Program-made: the position numbers and the translations under genes
Assembly (NCBI GenBank): GCA_031256995.1
Contig: JAIRPL010000047.1
Location: forward strand, 1-64,000
From: Puniceicoccales bacterium
Lineage (GTDB): Bacteria; Verrucomicrobiota; Verrucomicrobiia; Opitutales; UBA953
Length of the DNA: 64,000 nucleotides
Reading direction: 5' to 3'
In this document: piece by piece, positions 27,371-37,926 of the stretch
Position numbering within the stretch: the stretch's first letter is position 1
How the letters are laid out: each line of letters starts with the position of its first letter
The notes under the pieces: model-generated
The model's database searches: none
What the model saw: only the letters and a program-made list of their open reading frames with translations
Told to the model about the DNA's origin: nothing

Positions 27371-27699
27371 CAAGCGTGGGAATATGCCCGGAAAACAGGG
27401 AATGCCAAAGCGGGAAGTGCAAAAAATCGCCAGAAACCAAGGTCCGCCGCAGCAGTTTTTTCCTCACTTGCGGAAATTCCGGAGAAGATACCGGTGTGGG
27501 GTGGAATGGAGGAACGTGCGCCGCCCTGCCGGCATCGCCAAGGCGGCCCGGGAACGCCGCGTTCCAAGGCGCCGCACGCATCAAACGTCCACCTCCACGG
27601 GGTTTCCGTCGCCCGCATTCTGTCACATCAAGTGGGCCGGTCCGCGGACGGTCCGGCGAACCGCCCCACCATTTGCGACAAAACAAACCACAAAACGCG
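27371..27699. other. Intergenic stretch between the giant autotransporter and menB
   Basis: About 330 bases without a gene. On the - strand GGAACGC-GGCGTTCC-type and GGTCCGCGGACC-type short palindromes occur about 27545-27655, but none has a U tract. They may be part of the autotransporter's 3' end. The menB promoter should lie in the right-hand 100 bases next to 27370. Confidence 0.4.
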
Positions 27700-30600
27700 C
27701 TAAAACCGGTAAGAGGCGGAAAGGCTGACGCGATGGGCTTGCTGGGAGGCAAGGGAGGTCTCGTAGGCGTAGGTCGCGCGCACGGTGATGGAAGACGTCG
27801 GGGAATAGTCAATGGACGGACTGATCGAGAGATAGTTCTCCGGAGTCGTGTTGACATCCACGCCGGGCAGCGGGGCGACATCCACGAAGCGCCCGGAGAG
27901 CATGGTGGAGTGGTCGGCAAGCTCTCGGGCATAGGAGAGGGAGAGGCTGGCGCAAAGGGGGCGCCCCAAAAGGGCGAGGCGCCAGTCAACCGTGGCCCCG
28001 ACGCGCAAAAGAAGCGAATCCTGCCCGTAAGCATCAATCGCATGGCGCCCGGCCGGCCCCTTCTCGGAAAAGGCATCCACGCTGGCATGGGTATACTGGA
28101 CACCGAGAGTGGGGCCGAGATGGATGGAGCCAACCTGGGCCTGGGAACCGCGCAGGGGAATGCGCGCGCCAAGGTTTAGCGAGGCGCCATAGTCGCTCCC
28201 CTCCGGGGAGGCCGTGTAGGTCCGGGTCGAAAACACGCCTTGCTCGAATTCCCCGGAAAGGCGGCGCTTGGCGTCATAACTGGCGTAACCACCGCCGAGC
28301 TGCAGGTCGGCATGGAAAAACCGCGTGAATGAGTAACTGGCATAGGCGGTTGCGCGAAAATGCTCAGCGGTGGCCTGCCCGGCATTGTCCAGATAGGTGG
28401 CCTTGGAATGATTTCCAGAAAAGGCGACGCCAAGGAGGAGGTTTTCGGAAGGATCAACATCAAGGCCGGCATGGATGCCCTGGCTGTTCGTCGTCTTGGC
28501 CGGGGAACGGCTGACGGAGTTGTTGTCGGTGAACGAGGCGTCCAGCTGGAGCCAGGCGTCAACATTGGCCGCATGGGGCGCGGGGGCGACAACGGCGGGC
28601 TTCCCGGCCAGGATTTCACGGGCACTGCCCGGGATATCGCGATCCGCCCGGTTTGGCGCGGAAGCGCGCCGGGCCTGCGCGCGGGAAAGGAGCGTCTCCT
28701 GGGTGGCGCGTGCATTCCCGAGTGGAATGGCGACAAGGGCGGCGTGGTGATAGGGAATGGCGGCACGGAGGAGCCCGGGCACGGCTTCGTCGCTGGCGCG
28801 CAGGAGCGCGTCCGTAATGGCCGCATACTCATCGCCAGCGCCGGCAAGGGCGTCAAGGGCGGGAGCGTGCGGGCGAAGCACGGTGGGAAGGGCGGGCAAT
28901 GTGGCGAAGTCCGCCGAAAGCTCCACAACCCCGGAAATGGGGTCAATGAGGCTCGACACAAGGTGGCTGGAGGAGACGGAAAGCACGACATCCGGGGAGA
29001 AGGCAACCTGTTCGGAGTCTTCGGCCGCCGGGGAGACAAGGGCCGGAAGGAGAACCTTGCCGCGCTGGACATGGCTTTGGAAATAGTTGTCTTCGAGAAT
29101 GATGCGAATGGTCCCGCCAACCTCGATCGGCTTGGTGCCGGCATAGCCGATGGTGCCCTGAACCCCATCCGCGGACACGGTGAACTCGAGGATTCCCGCG
29201 CTGTTGTCAAAATCGGATGTCTTGAGGACAAGATTCCCGACAGGGGCGAGGGTGCCGTTGTTGACAACGACCGCGGCAAGGGTGCCCTCGCCCTCGATGC
29301 GCCCGGCGTTGCGGATGACCGACGCCTCGACGACGGAAAGCGCCGGGGTGCCGGCCCGGGTGCCATCGCCAAGCAGGAGGGTGGCGCCGGAGGCCACGCT
29401 CAGGCCGCCAGGAACGGCGGCCGGGGATGCGCCGGAAAGGGGCGCGGAACGGACATCCGCAAGCGCCCCCGTCCCGCTCCCAAGCGGATTGCCTGCGGAG
29501 GCGGGCAGCGCGAGGGTGGTGTTGCTGAGCCGGAGCGTGCCGGCCTCAACCACGGCGCCGCCACGGAAATTCAGCGTGCTGTCACGGAAGGTGGTTTTTC
29601 CAGAACCCGTCTTGGAAAGGACGCCATCGGCCCCCGCGCGGCTGGAGTCGGAAACGCCCAGAAGCGTCCCGGCCACGAAAGTGACATCGCCCTCGCCTCC
29701 GAGGTGAAGGGAGCCGACGCGGGTTTGCTGCGCGAAGGAGATGGTTGTCTGCGTGCGCGCGGGGGCGTCAAAGGTGACAATGTCGGCCTGCTGGAAGGTC
29801 GTGGGAAGCTGCGCGCCGGAGCCGGAATCCGCGGCGCGGCGCCAGTTTGCCGAGCTGACATCCCACACGCCACGCCCGCTGGTGGCATTGAAATCCCAAG
29901 AGATTTTGCGCGAGGAACCCGAATCGTCGTAATTCCCGGTGTCAAACTCATCGGCGCCCGTGATTTGAAGGACCAGGTTTTTGCCCGTGTGGTCCAGGAC
30001 ATACCGGGCCTGCAAAAGAGAGTCCGCGGCGATCTCGGCCCCGTTGAGCAAGGTTTGGATAAAGTCCGACGGGCTGGCCCAGATGTCCCCCAGCGCGGTT
30101 TCATTGGCAAGCAACACGTAGGCGCCGGGGGTGAGATTTGAGATGTCGAACACAAGCTTCGCGTCCCCCGCGCCCGCCTCCAGGCTGACCGCGCCCGTCT
30201 CGATCTTGTCCGACAGGTAGTCGCCATAGACGTCAAAGGCCACGGTCGCGCCACGGGCGAGCGTGAGGGAGGGCACGGTGAGCGTCTGCGGCATGGCGAA
30301 GAGGTCGCCGTGCGTGGCGCCGACCTGCAGCGTGCCGCCGCGGACAAATGTCCCGCCCGTGTGGTTGAGCGCCCCGGTGAGCGCGAGCGTGCCGGCGCCC
30401 GTTTTCACGATGCTTCCGGCGCCGGTGAAGGCGCCGCGGAAAAACTGCGTCACCCCGGCGCCCTGGGCGATTTCCAGGCGGGCGCCATCCCCGATGAAGA
30501 CAGGGGACCCGTACACGGGATTCCCGGCGGCGTTTGGCGCGCCATACGGGGCCGTGAGCAGGAGTGTGCCGGCCTCGACGCGCGTGGCGCCGGAAAGCGT

Positions 30601-33600
30601 CGACGCCCCGGCAAGCGCGAGCGTTTCCACGCCGTTTTTGATGAGCGTCCCGGCCCCGTCCAGGGTCCCGGAAAAGATCTGGCTGGAGGCCGTGTTGACG
30701 TGCAGCGAGGCATCGGCGGTGACGATGCTCACCGCGCCCGTGTGGAGGGCGGCGCCCGGAAGGGCGAGCAAGGCGGCGGAAAGCGCCGGATCAGCGCCGT
30801 CGGCGGCATCCGAGGCCCCGGGAGAGTCAAGGACGGCGTTAAGGTGCAGCGCGCCGTCCCGCACGGAAGTCGCGCCAGCGTAGGATTCCGGCGAGAAAAG
30901 CGTGAGCGTCCCGGCGCCATCCTTCTCAATGGATCCCTTGCCGGAGATCGTGTGGCGGTAAGTCCAGATGTCGCCGGCGGGCACCTCAAAGCGCAGCACG
31001 GTGTCCTCCCCGGCCAGCGTGAGCGCGGCGGAATCGTTGGATCCCGCGCCATTGACATTGCGCAGCACAAGCGTCCCCTCCCGCACAAAAGTCGGCCCGG
31101 CCAGCAAATTGTCACCCGTGAGCGCAAGCGCGCCCGCGCCCGTCTTCTCCAGCGCGCCCGCGCCGGACAACCCGGCCGACAGCACCGGAACGGCCCCGCC
31201 GGACGCCGGCCCGGGAATGCTGACGCGCAGCGTCGCCCCGGCGGAGACATCGACAGGCGCGGCCACGGCGGCGGCAACCTCCGCGCCGCGAAGCTCCAGC
31301 ACGCCCTGCGCGACGCGGATCGCGCCGCCATGCGACGGCGATGCAACGGAAAGCACAAGCTCGCCGGGGCCGGATTTCAGGAGGGCGCCCGGGCCGTCCA
31401 ACGGGCGGGCGAACTCCCAGGACGCCCCCGCCGGCGTGCCCAGCGAGAGCGCCGCGCCGGCGTTCACGAGATGCACCGCCACGGGGCCTGTGGCCGGCCC
31501 GGCCGCATCAACGGAAAGGAGGGAAAGCGTCCCGGTGTTGACAAAGACCTCGCCGGAGAAACCGGGGTTCGCGGCGGTCAGGCGGACCTCCCCGAGACCG
31601 TCCTTCACGAGTTTTCCGGAGCCGGTGATGCTTTTCGCAAAATCCCACAAGGCCATCGCCGGGGCGTCCAGGGAAAGCGTGCCATCGGCGGCGATGGACA
31701 GGGGGGCGCCGCCCACGCCAAGCGCGCCGGAGTTGCCAAGCGAAAGCCTCCCCCCGGCGACCTCCACCGCGCCGGTGAAACCGGGGTTCGCGATCTCCAG
31801 GCGAAGGGTGCCCACGCCGCTCTTGAGCAATTTTCCCGAGCCATCCAGCGGCTTTGCGAACACGCCCGATTCCGCCTCGGAAAGGTCAAACCGCAACACG
31901 CCGCCATTGACATGGACGGCGGCACCGCCCGCGCCGGCGGAGCGCACGGTCCTTAACGTGAGGGTGCCCTCAAACAGGTTTGTCGCGCCCGTGTAGCTGT
32001 TCGCCAGCTCCAGGACAAGCTCACCCGCGCCCCGTTTTGTCAGGCTTCTGCCATCCCACCCGTCATAGCCGCCCCACGAGACCGCGCTGCTGTTGTCGAC
32101 AAGATCCACGCCATTGCGCACCGAGGTTCCGATGGAGAAAACGTCGCCGGCGCCGGGAATGTCAAATGTGCCATGCTGCTTTCCGGGCTGCGCATTGAAC
32201 CAGACCAGGTTTTCACGGACCACCAGCACGTCCCCGGAAAGGCTGCCGGTGGCGGGCGTGACGGACAAGGCGAGGTTGATGTATTGGGAAAGGCTGAGGT
32301 CGGGCGGAAGCTCGCGCCCGTTGACGGTCGCCACCAACGGGGCCGAGGTCGTGATCTGGCCCGCGTGCGCCACGACATACTCGCCCTCGCCGCTGTAGCC
32401 GGAGATGTCCACCCGACCGGCGGTCGCGCCCACGCCCCCTGTGAATGCCAGCGTGCCGCCGGCGCGGAGCGGGACGGCGCCCGCCGAGGCGGCGAAATCC
32501 TCCAATGTCACGCCGCCGGAAACCTGGAAAACGGACGCGCCGCCAAACGAGGCGCCGCCCGGTGTCGAGACCAGCGCGCCGGCGGCCAGCGAGAGCGTCG
32601 CGCCGTCACCAATGGCAACCGAGGCCGCGCCCGTGATCGATGCGCCGGGGGCAAGCTCCAGCACGCCTCCGGAAACCGTCGCCGCGCCGGTGGATGTGAC
32701 CGTGCTGGAGAGGAGAAGACGGCCGTCGCCGCGCTTGACAAGGGCGCCGGAGCCTGTGACGGGGCGCGTGAACGCGGACGCGCTGGCGGCGGCGGGCGCG
32801 ATGTCGAACACCAGGGTGGTTGATCCCGCCGCCAGATTCAGGGCCGCGGTCCCCGTGCCGGCACCCAAGGCATGCTCCAGGACAAGCGTGCCGCCATTGA
32901 CGGAGACAGTCCCCGTGAAGGCGTTCGCCGAGGAAAGCGTCAGGTCCCCCTCCCCGTTTTTCACCAGCGTCGTGGGCGACGCGGCATCAAAGTCCGCGAT
33001 GACACCCCCGCCGATGCGCCAGCCGTTTGCGCCGCGCCCGGAGGTTGTCACGGAAATGGAGGCCGGCCTCAGCACGGCGCCGGCCGTCGTGCCGTCGGAC
33101 CGGGCCGCCACGATGCTGCGGGCGGACACGGGGACCGTCGTGGACCCCACGCCGGACACGTTTGGCACGGTGTCGGCAAACTCCACGGTGTCGCCGTCAA
33201 GGTAGGTTGTCACCGCGATGCCCGAGACGAGTCCCCTCCAATTTTTTGCAAGGAGCGTGCCGGAATCGTCGGCCCAGCGGTTGTTGCCGGCCTCGCCGCT
33301 CCATCGCACCAACGTGTTTTGCGAGGAGGCGACGTAAGTCAGGCCCAGTTTTGTCTCGGAAATCAGGGACAGGCCCCCGAACGCGACACCATCCGGGCGG
33401 CTGTCGCGGATGGGTTCGGAGATGAGGGTTCCGTTGATGTAATACTGCCCGCCGCCCGTCAGCGGATTCAGCAGGTTTGCCACACCCGAGGCGTCCAGAA
33501 GCAGATAGGTCGCGTTCTGCAGACCGGTGGCGTTCGTCACATTCACGGAGACGCCGGCCAGGCTCGCGCCGTCAAATGTGCCGCCCAGAAGCCGCAGGCG

Positions 33601-36600
33601 CGGCACATCCGGGTCGGCGCCGGCCAGGTTGAACTCCAGCGCCGTGCCGGGCGCGAAGACGGTCGCCACGGAGTCGCCGCCGGTCACGTGCAGATCCGCC
33701 GCGCGCCCCACGGAAAACACGCCGCCGCCCACCACGAGCGACGCCACGTCAAGACGGGCGGCATCCAGGACGACGCGGCTTGTCCCCGCATCCGTGAATC
33801 GCAGCACGCCGGCATTTTGCGCGATGGCGCCATCCTGCCTGAAATCCCCCGCGACGACAAACGGCGCGGCGCCCCCCTGCGCATCCGAGCGCAGGACACC
33901 GTTGCGCGCCGCCAGCGAGCCGATGGAAAACCGGCCGCCGCCAAGGGCCTCAAGGCCGCCACCGGGCGCATTGAGCGTCAAGGCGCCGGCGACGGTGACG
34001 AGGCCGGAGGCGCCGCGCGCGGCAAGCCAGCCGGATTGCGTGATGGTGGCGCCCCCATCCAGTGAAAAACCCGTCTCCGCGCGCAGGACGCCGCCGGTGA
34101 CCGACACCGCCTCGGGCGTCCCGTACCCGGCCGTCCCCCTCAGAATGACAATGTCCCCGGAGCCGTCCGTTCCGTCCGTCCTGACCTTGGAGACCTGCGG
34201 CAGCGTGATGGCGGAGGCCGAAAGGTTGTCCACAACGCCGCGGACCGCCTTGAATTCCGTGCCGATGCCCAGCGTTGTCCCGGATGCCACGGTCAGCGTT
34301 CCGTCCATGTTCAGCGCAAGGCCGCCGGCGGCGTTCAACGCCCCGCCGGCACCGGAAATCCGCAACACGCGCCCGTTTGCCGCCAAAAGTCCGTCCACGG
34401 CAAGCGCCTCGCCATTGATGAAAAACTCGGAGCCTTCCCCGAGGGCGGCGCCGCCGCTGACCGTGAGCGACCGCGCGCCGGCCGCGCCGGGGGCCTGCTC
34501 CAGCCATGCCGTGGCGTCGCGCCCCACGGAGAGCGATGCCACCGTCTCGGCGTTTCCGCCCAGCGCCAGCGCGACCTGCGAGGCGCGCGCGGCGATCCTC
34601 AGATCCGCGGCGGGATTCAGCTGCGCGCCGGAGAGCGCGCCCGCCAGCACCAGCTTTGTCCCCGTGCCCTCCATCTCCAGGGCGCCCCCGCCCGAGAGCC
34701 GGGCGTTCGCCGTCCCGTCGTCGGCGAGGGTGAGCGTCCCCGCCGAGATTGTCGTCCCGCGCGAATGCGAGGCCTCGCCCCGGAGCACAAATCCGCCCGT
34801 CCCGGTCTTCCAGAGCCTCCCGCCGCCGGTGCCGGCATCCGGGCCGTCCAGGATGGATCCCGCATAATCGCCGCCCCCCGTCGCCGTCACCCCGCCGCTG
34901 CCGATCCGCAGGACGTTTCCTCCGAGGACAACCCGCCCCGCGCCCGCGCCGTCCAGGGTCTTCAGGGAGACGGTCGTGGCGCTTCCCGCCACGTCCAGCA
35001 CGCCGCCTGTGATCACAAAGCCGGCGGCGTTGTCAAAGGCCCCGGAGCCGGCCAGCCGCAGGGTGCCCTCCTCCAGCCTCACCGTGCCGGTGAACACCGC
35101 GTTTGCGTCCCTGACAACCAGCTCGGACGATGCGGCGCCGGACTTCAGGAGCACGCCGTTGCCGGAGACAAGGCGCCCCAGCTCCGCCGTGACCGAATTG
35201 TCGAAGTTGAAATCGAGGATGCCCGTTTTCCCGGCGGCGGGCGTGGCCTTGACCTCCACGGTGCTGTTGAGGCCGAGCGCGGCGGGGGTCTTCACGACAA
35301 GGCGCCCGTCCTCGACGGAGGCTTTTCCAAGGAATGTGTTGCTGCCCGACAGGGTCAGGCTGGCATTGGGGGCATTGAGGGAGAGGGCGACGCCATTGTT
35401 GACGGGAGGGACGCTGTCCCCGCGTATCACCCCGCCAAAATTTCCGGCATTGTCCGTGCCATTCCCCGTTATGAAGAGCGTTTTTCCGCCGAGAAGGACT
35501 TCCCCGCCGGAACCATTCAGGCCGCGAATGGTGGCGGAGACCGTGGTGTCGGTGATCACAAACTGGCCGCCGGCCGAAAGCGTCACAGAGGGGGAATTGG
35601 GGATGGAGGCCGTCCCGACGAGGGCAAGCGTGCCGCCCGTGATGTTTGTGCCGCCCGTGTGCGAGGCCGTGGCGGACAAAATGGTGTGGCCGGAGGCATG
35701 GGTGAGGCCGGCCGTGCCGGAGATGGGAAGGCCGATGACAACCGCGTCCGGGCTGGCGCGGCCGAGGCGGAGCGTGCCGCCGTTCGCGACAATGCCGCCG
35801 GCGCCGCCCTTGTTCGTCACGCTTCCCGAAAGGGTGTAGACGGGGGAGGAGCCGTTGTCGGCGGTCAGCCGGAGGTTTCCGCCGTCAAGCGTGATGGCCC
35901 CGGCGAGGGTGATTTCCCCGCCCGTGGAAAAATGGAGGTTGATGTCCCTGCCCACATCAGCGCTGAAGCGGTTGTTGAAGACATTCCCTCCCGCGGCGGC
36001 CCCGGACATGGCGTTGACCCCGAAGGCAAGCCTCCCCGTGGACTCAAAGCCAAGGAGCGCGGGAAGCGGCGCGCCAACGGTCGCGATGTTGGTGTCGGCC
36101 GTCTGCGAGACAAGATTCCACGCCTGCGAGGCGCCGCCGACCTCGAATATCCCCGAGATCACCGGGATGGACTCAAGGGTGAACCCGCCGCCGGGGGCGC
36201 TGACGATCCCCGTCACATGCGTTTCCATGCCGGAGGCGAGGGCCAGCGCGCCGAGCGTGAGGTTCTGGCCCTTGATGACGACACTGCCGCTGCTGAAAGT
36301 GCAATCAGGCGAATCCAGAAGGATCGAGCCTGCCGCCGTGGGCAGGGCGATGGAGCCGAAATCCAGGGTCGTGGTGGTGCCTGACGCGCCGACGTTGACG
36401 AGAACGACCGTCCCCTCCGCGATGGACACCGTTCCCGTGGCCGAGAGGGAAATCGTCTCGGTGCCGGCGTGGGGCACTCCCGCCACCGGGGGCGTCCCGG
36501 CGGAAATGACGGACGCCGCCTTGAGATCGAAATTCCTCAGCTTGTTCTCGCCCGGGAAAAGCTGGAGAGTGGCACCGGGGTTGATGACGATCTTGGAGCC

Positions 36601-37476
36601 GGAAGACGCGAACATCGCGTCGGTTTTCCCAAGCATCAGCGTGCCCTCGGCAACGGTGAGGGTACCGCCGAATGCGTTATTTCCGTCGGTGGAGGTGGAA
36701 TCCGCCGATCCCACAATCGACAAGGTGCCAGGCCCCAGTTTTGTGAAAGGAAGATTGTTGGTGCCCCTGTTATGCCCATTCACGATCCTATAGACGGGAA
36801 AGACCGCGTCGGGGCGCGTGACCTCAATGTTCAGATTGCCAGCGCCCCCCTCGAAGTTTCCAAAGATGAACTGCCGCGCCGGAGCGGTCGCCGGCGTCGC
36901 GCCCGTGTATCGGATTGTGAAATTGTTGCCGCTAAGGACCTCGAAGTAGACAACCCTTGCCGCGTCCGTCGTGATCGTGGGGTAGGTATCCAATTCGAAA
37001 TACGCATTGTTTTGCATGCCTCTGGATTGCATCCCGCGACCATATGAATCGTTACTCATGCTATACGGCCCGATGAGCGTAAGCGACTTGGCGTACCGAA
37101 GGGAATAATCAGTATGACTAGTACCTCTCAGCACAAAACTCGTGATGGTGGCATTGGTGAAATCGAAAGTCCAGGCCCCTGCGTTGAGTATGGTAGCGAA
37201 TGCGTTCAGGTTGAAGGTGCCGTTGAAGACGACGAGATTGTTACCGTTGTTCGCCGTGTTCTGAAGGATGGTGTTCAGCTCGTCGATGGTCGAGAAATCC
37301 GTCCCCTGCGTGAAGGTCTGGTCGTATTCCGCCGCATTGCCGGGAGTTGCCGCGGCACCAAAAAGCGCGGCCAGCGACGCGGCGGCGGCGCCAAGGAAAC
37401 GGCGCGGGCTGGACAGGCGGGCGGTCGATCCAGCGGTTTTGGACAAAATTGACGAAACGAGGGTGGATTTTTTCAT
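27700..37476 (-). CDS. Giant autotransporter adhesin-like protein
   Basis: The product has 3258 residues from ATG 37476 (MKKSTLVSSILSKTAGS). A long signal peptide ends near ATPGNAA-EYD. The passenger (about 2900 residues) is made of dozens of autotransporter-associated strand repeats of the form LxKxGxGTLxLxG, followed by AxVxGGTLxL-type strands (examples: LVKNGEGDLTLSSANAFTG; LLKSGVGTLRLEIANPGFTG). It forms an extended beta-helix. About 280 C-terminal residues form the outer-membrane barrel, starting near VDAWLQLDASFTDNN and ending in the signature aromatic terminus SASYRF. Two W-S/N-x-xxG segments (VRWSGEAGNNRW, VWFNAQPGKQHG) punctuate the passenger. Ligand unknown. It should be surface exposed; no protease or chaperone gene is adjacent. 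Confidence 0.93.
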   Translation of the reverse strand: MKKSTLVSSILSKTAGSTARLSSPRRFLGAAAASLAALFGAAATPGNAAEYDQTFTQGTDFSTIDELNTILQNTANNGNNLVVFNGTFNLNAFATILNAGAWTFDFTNATITSFVLRGTSHTDYSLRYAKSLTLIGPYSMSNDSYGRGMQSRGMQNNAYFELDTYPTITTDAARVVYFEVLSGNNFTIRYTGATPATAPARQFIFGNFEGGAGNLNIEVTRPDAVFPVYRIVNGHNRGTNNLPFTKLGPGTLSIVGSADSTSTDGNNAFGGTLTVAEGTLMLGKTDAMFASSGSKIVINPGATLQLFPGENKLRNFDLKAASVISAGTPPVAGVPHAGTETISLSATGTVSIAEGTVVLVNVGASGTTTTLDFGSIALPTAAGSILLDSPDCTFSSGSVVIKGQNLTLGALALASGMETHVTGIVSAPGGGFTLESIPVISGIFEVGGASQAWNLVSQTADTNIATVGAPLPALLGFESTGRLAFGVNAMSGAAAGGNVFNNRFSADVGRDINLHFSTGGEITLAGAITLDGGNLRLTADNGSSPVYTLSGSVTNKGGAGGIVANGGTLRLGRASPDAVVIGLPISGTAGLTHASGHTILSATASHTGGTNITGGTLALVGTASIPNSPSVTLSAGGQFVITDTTVSATIRGLNGSGGEVLLGGKTLFITGNGTDNAGNFGGVIRGDSVPPVNNGVALSLNAPNASLTLSGSNTFLGKASVEDGRLVVKTPAALGLNSTVEVKATPAAGKTGILDFNFDNSVTAELGRLVSGNGVLLKSGAASSELVVRDANAVFTGTVRLEEGTLRLAGSGAFDNAAGFVITGGVLDVAGSATTVSLKTLDGAGAGRVVLGGNVLRIGSGGVTATGGGDYAGSILDGPDAGTGGGRLWKTGTGGFVLRGEASHSRGTTISAGTLTLADDGTANARLSGGGALEMEGTGTKLVLAGALSGAQLNPAADLRIAARASQVALALGGNAETVASLSVGRDATAWLEQAPGAAGARSLTVSGGAALGEGSEFFINGEALAVDGLLAANGRVLRISGAGGALNAAGGLALNMDGTLTVASGTTLGIGTEFKAVRGVVDNLSASAITLPQVSKVRTDGTDGSGDIVILRGTAGYGTPEAVSVTGGVLRAETGFSLDGGATITQSGWLAARGASGLVTVAGALTLNAPGGGLEALGGGRFSIGSLAARNGVLRSDAQGGAAPFVVAGDFRQDGAIAQNAGVLRFTDAGTSRVVLDAARLDVASLVVGGGVFSVGRAADLHVTGGDSVATVFAPGTALEFNLAGADPDVPRLRLLGGTFDGASLAGVSVNVTNATGLQNATYLLLDASGVANLLNPLTGGGQYYINGTLISEPIRDSRPDGVAFGGLSLISETKLGLTYVASSQNTLVRWSGEAGNNRWADDSGTLLAKNWRGLVSGIAVTTYLDGDTVEFADTVPNVSGVGSTTVPVSARSIVAARSDGTTAGAVLRPASISVTTSGRGANGWRIGGGVIADFDAASPTTLVKNGEGDLTLSSANAFTGTVSVNGGTLVLEHALGAGTGTAALNLAAGSTTLVFDIAPAAASASAFTRPVTGSGALVKRGDGRLLLSSTVTSTGAATVSGGVLELAPGASITGAASVAIGDGATLSLAAGALVSTPGGASFGGASVFQVSGGVTLEDFAASAGAVPLRAGGTLAFTGGVGATAGRVDISGYSGEGEYVVAHAGQITTSAPLVATVNGRELPPDLSLSQYINLALSVTPATGSLSGDVLVVRENLVWFNAQPGKQHGTFDIPGAGDVFSIGTSVRNGVDLVDNSSAVSWGGYDGWDGRSLTKRGAGELVLELANSYTGATNLFEGTLTLRTVRSAGAGGAAVHVNGGVLRFDLSEAESGVFAKPLDGSGKLLKSGVGTLRLEIANPGFTGAVEVAGGRLSLGNSGALGVGGAPLSIAADGTLSLDAPAMALWDFAKSITGSGKLVKDGLGEVRLTAANPGFSGEVFVNTGTLSLLSVDAAGPATGPVAVHLVNAGAALSLGTPAGASWEFARPLDGPGALLKSGPGELVLSVASPSHGGAIRVAQGVLELRGAEVAAAVAAPVDVSAGATLRVSIPGPASGGAVPVLSAGLSGAGALEKTGAGALALTGDNLLAGPTFVREGTLVLRNVNGAGSNDSAALTLAGEDTVLRFEVPAGDIWTYRHTISGKGSIEKDGAGTLTLFSPESYAGATSVRDGALHLNAVLDSPGASDAADGADPALSAALLALPGAALHTGAVSIVTADASLHVNTASSQIFSGTLDGAGTLIKNGVETLALAGASTLSGATRVEAGTLLLTAPYGAPNAAGNPVYGSPVFIGDGARLEIAQGAGVTQFFRGAFTGAGSIVKTGAGTLALTGALNHTGGTFVRGGTLQVGATHGDLFAMPQTLTVPSLTLARGATVAFDVYGDYLSDKIETGAVSLEAGAGDAKLVFDISNLTPGAYVLLANETALGDIWASPSDFIQTLLNGAEIAADSLLQARYVLDHTGKNLVLQITGADEFDTGNYDDSGSSRKISWDFNATSGRGVWDVSSANWRRAADSGSGAQLPTTFQQADIVTFDAPARTQTTISFAQQTRVGSLHLGGEGDVTFVAGTLLGVSDSSRAGADGVLSKTGSGKTTFRDSTLNFRGGAVVEAGTLRLSNTTLALPASAGNPLGSGTGALADVRSAPLSGASPAAVPGGLSVASGATLLLGDGTRAGTPALSVVEASVIRNAGRIEGEGTLAAVVVNNGTLAPVGNLVLKTSDFDNSAGILEFTVSADGVQGTIGYAGTKPIEVGGTIRIILEDNYFQSHVQRGKVLLPALVSPAAEDSEQVAFSPDVVLSVSSSHLVSSLIDPISGVVELSADFATLPALPTVLRPHAPALDALAGAGDEYAAITDALLRASDEAVPGLLRAAIPYHHAALVAIPLGNARATQETLLSRAQARRASAPNRADRDIPGSAREILAGKPAVVAPAPHAANVDAWLQLDASFTDNNSVSRSPAKTTNSQGIHAGLDVDPSENLLLGVAFSGNHSKATYLDNAGQATAEHFRATAYASYSFTRFFHADLQLGGGYASYDAKRRLSGEFEQGVFSTRTYTASPEGSDYGASLNLGARIPLRGSQAQVGSIHLGPTLGVQYTHASVDAFSEKGPAGRHAIDAYGQDSLLLRVGATVDWRLALLGRPLCASLSLSYARELADHSTMLSGRFVDVAPLPGVDVNTTPENYLSISPSIDYSPTSSITVRATYAYETSLASQQAHRVSLSASYRF

Positions 37477-37926
37477 GGGAGGAGAACTGAGGGTTGGACG
37501 CCCGGGGCGCGGCGGAAAACCGCCACGGAAGGCGAAACGAAAAATGAACGGGCGACGCGCGATTCCTTTGCCGCGAAGCAGGCATGGGGCGGCCGAAGAA
37601 TTACGCGCGAATGAACAGAGAAAAGAACGGCAAAAGGGGTGGAACGGACAACGTGCGCGGCGGCACGCGTTTCTTTGGAAACATCCCTGTCTTTGACTGA
37701 CCGTCGGGCATGAAATTAGCCGGAAGACGGGCAAACAAGGGAAAAATGGCATTCCACGGGACGCCCCACAGACATGTTACCTTTCCGGGCGCGGGGAAAA
37801 AGACACCGGCAAGCGCGCGGCAGGCCACCCCGTGCCCGGCGCTGGAAAGAGGTTCTTTTCCAGCGTCGGACGCGGACGCGATTCCGGCGCAAGGCGTGGT
37901 GCGATGAGATGGAAATGCGGGGCGGG
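37477..37926. other. Upstream region of the giant autotransporter, with a 9-bp hairpin
   Basis: About 450 bases with no gene. CGCTGGAAA (37840-37848), an 8-base loop and TTTCCAGCG (37857-37865) form a perfect 9-bp stem 87 bases or so past the stop of the upstream activase gene. It lacks a U tract on the - strand, so it may be a 3' stabilising hairpin or an operator. The autotransporter promoter must lie between here and 37476 but I cannot fix it. Confidence 0.5.
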
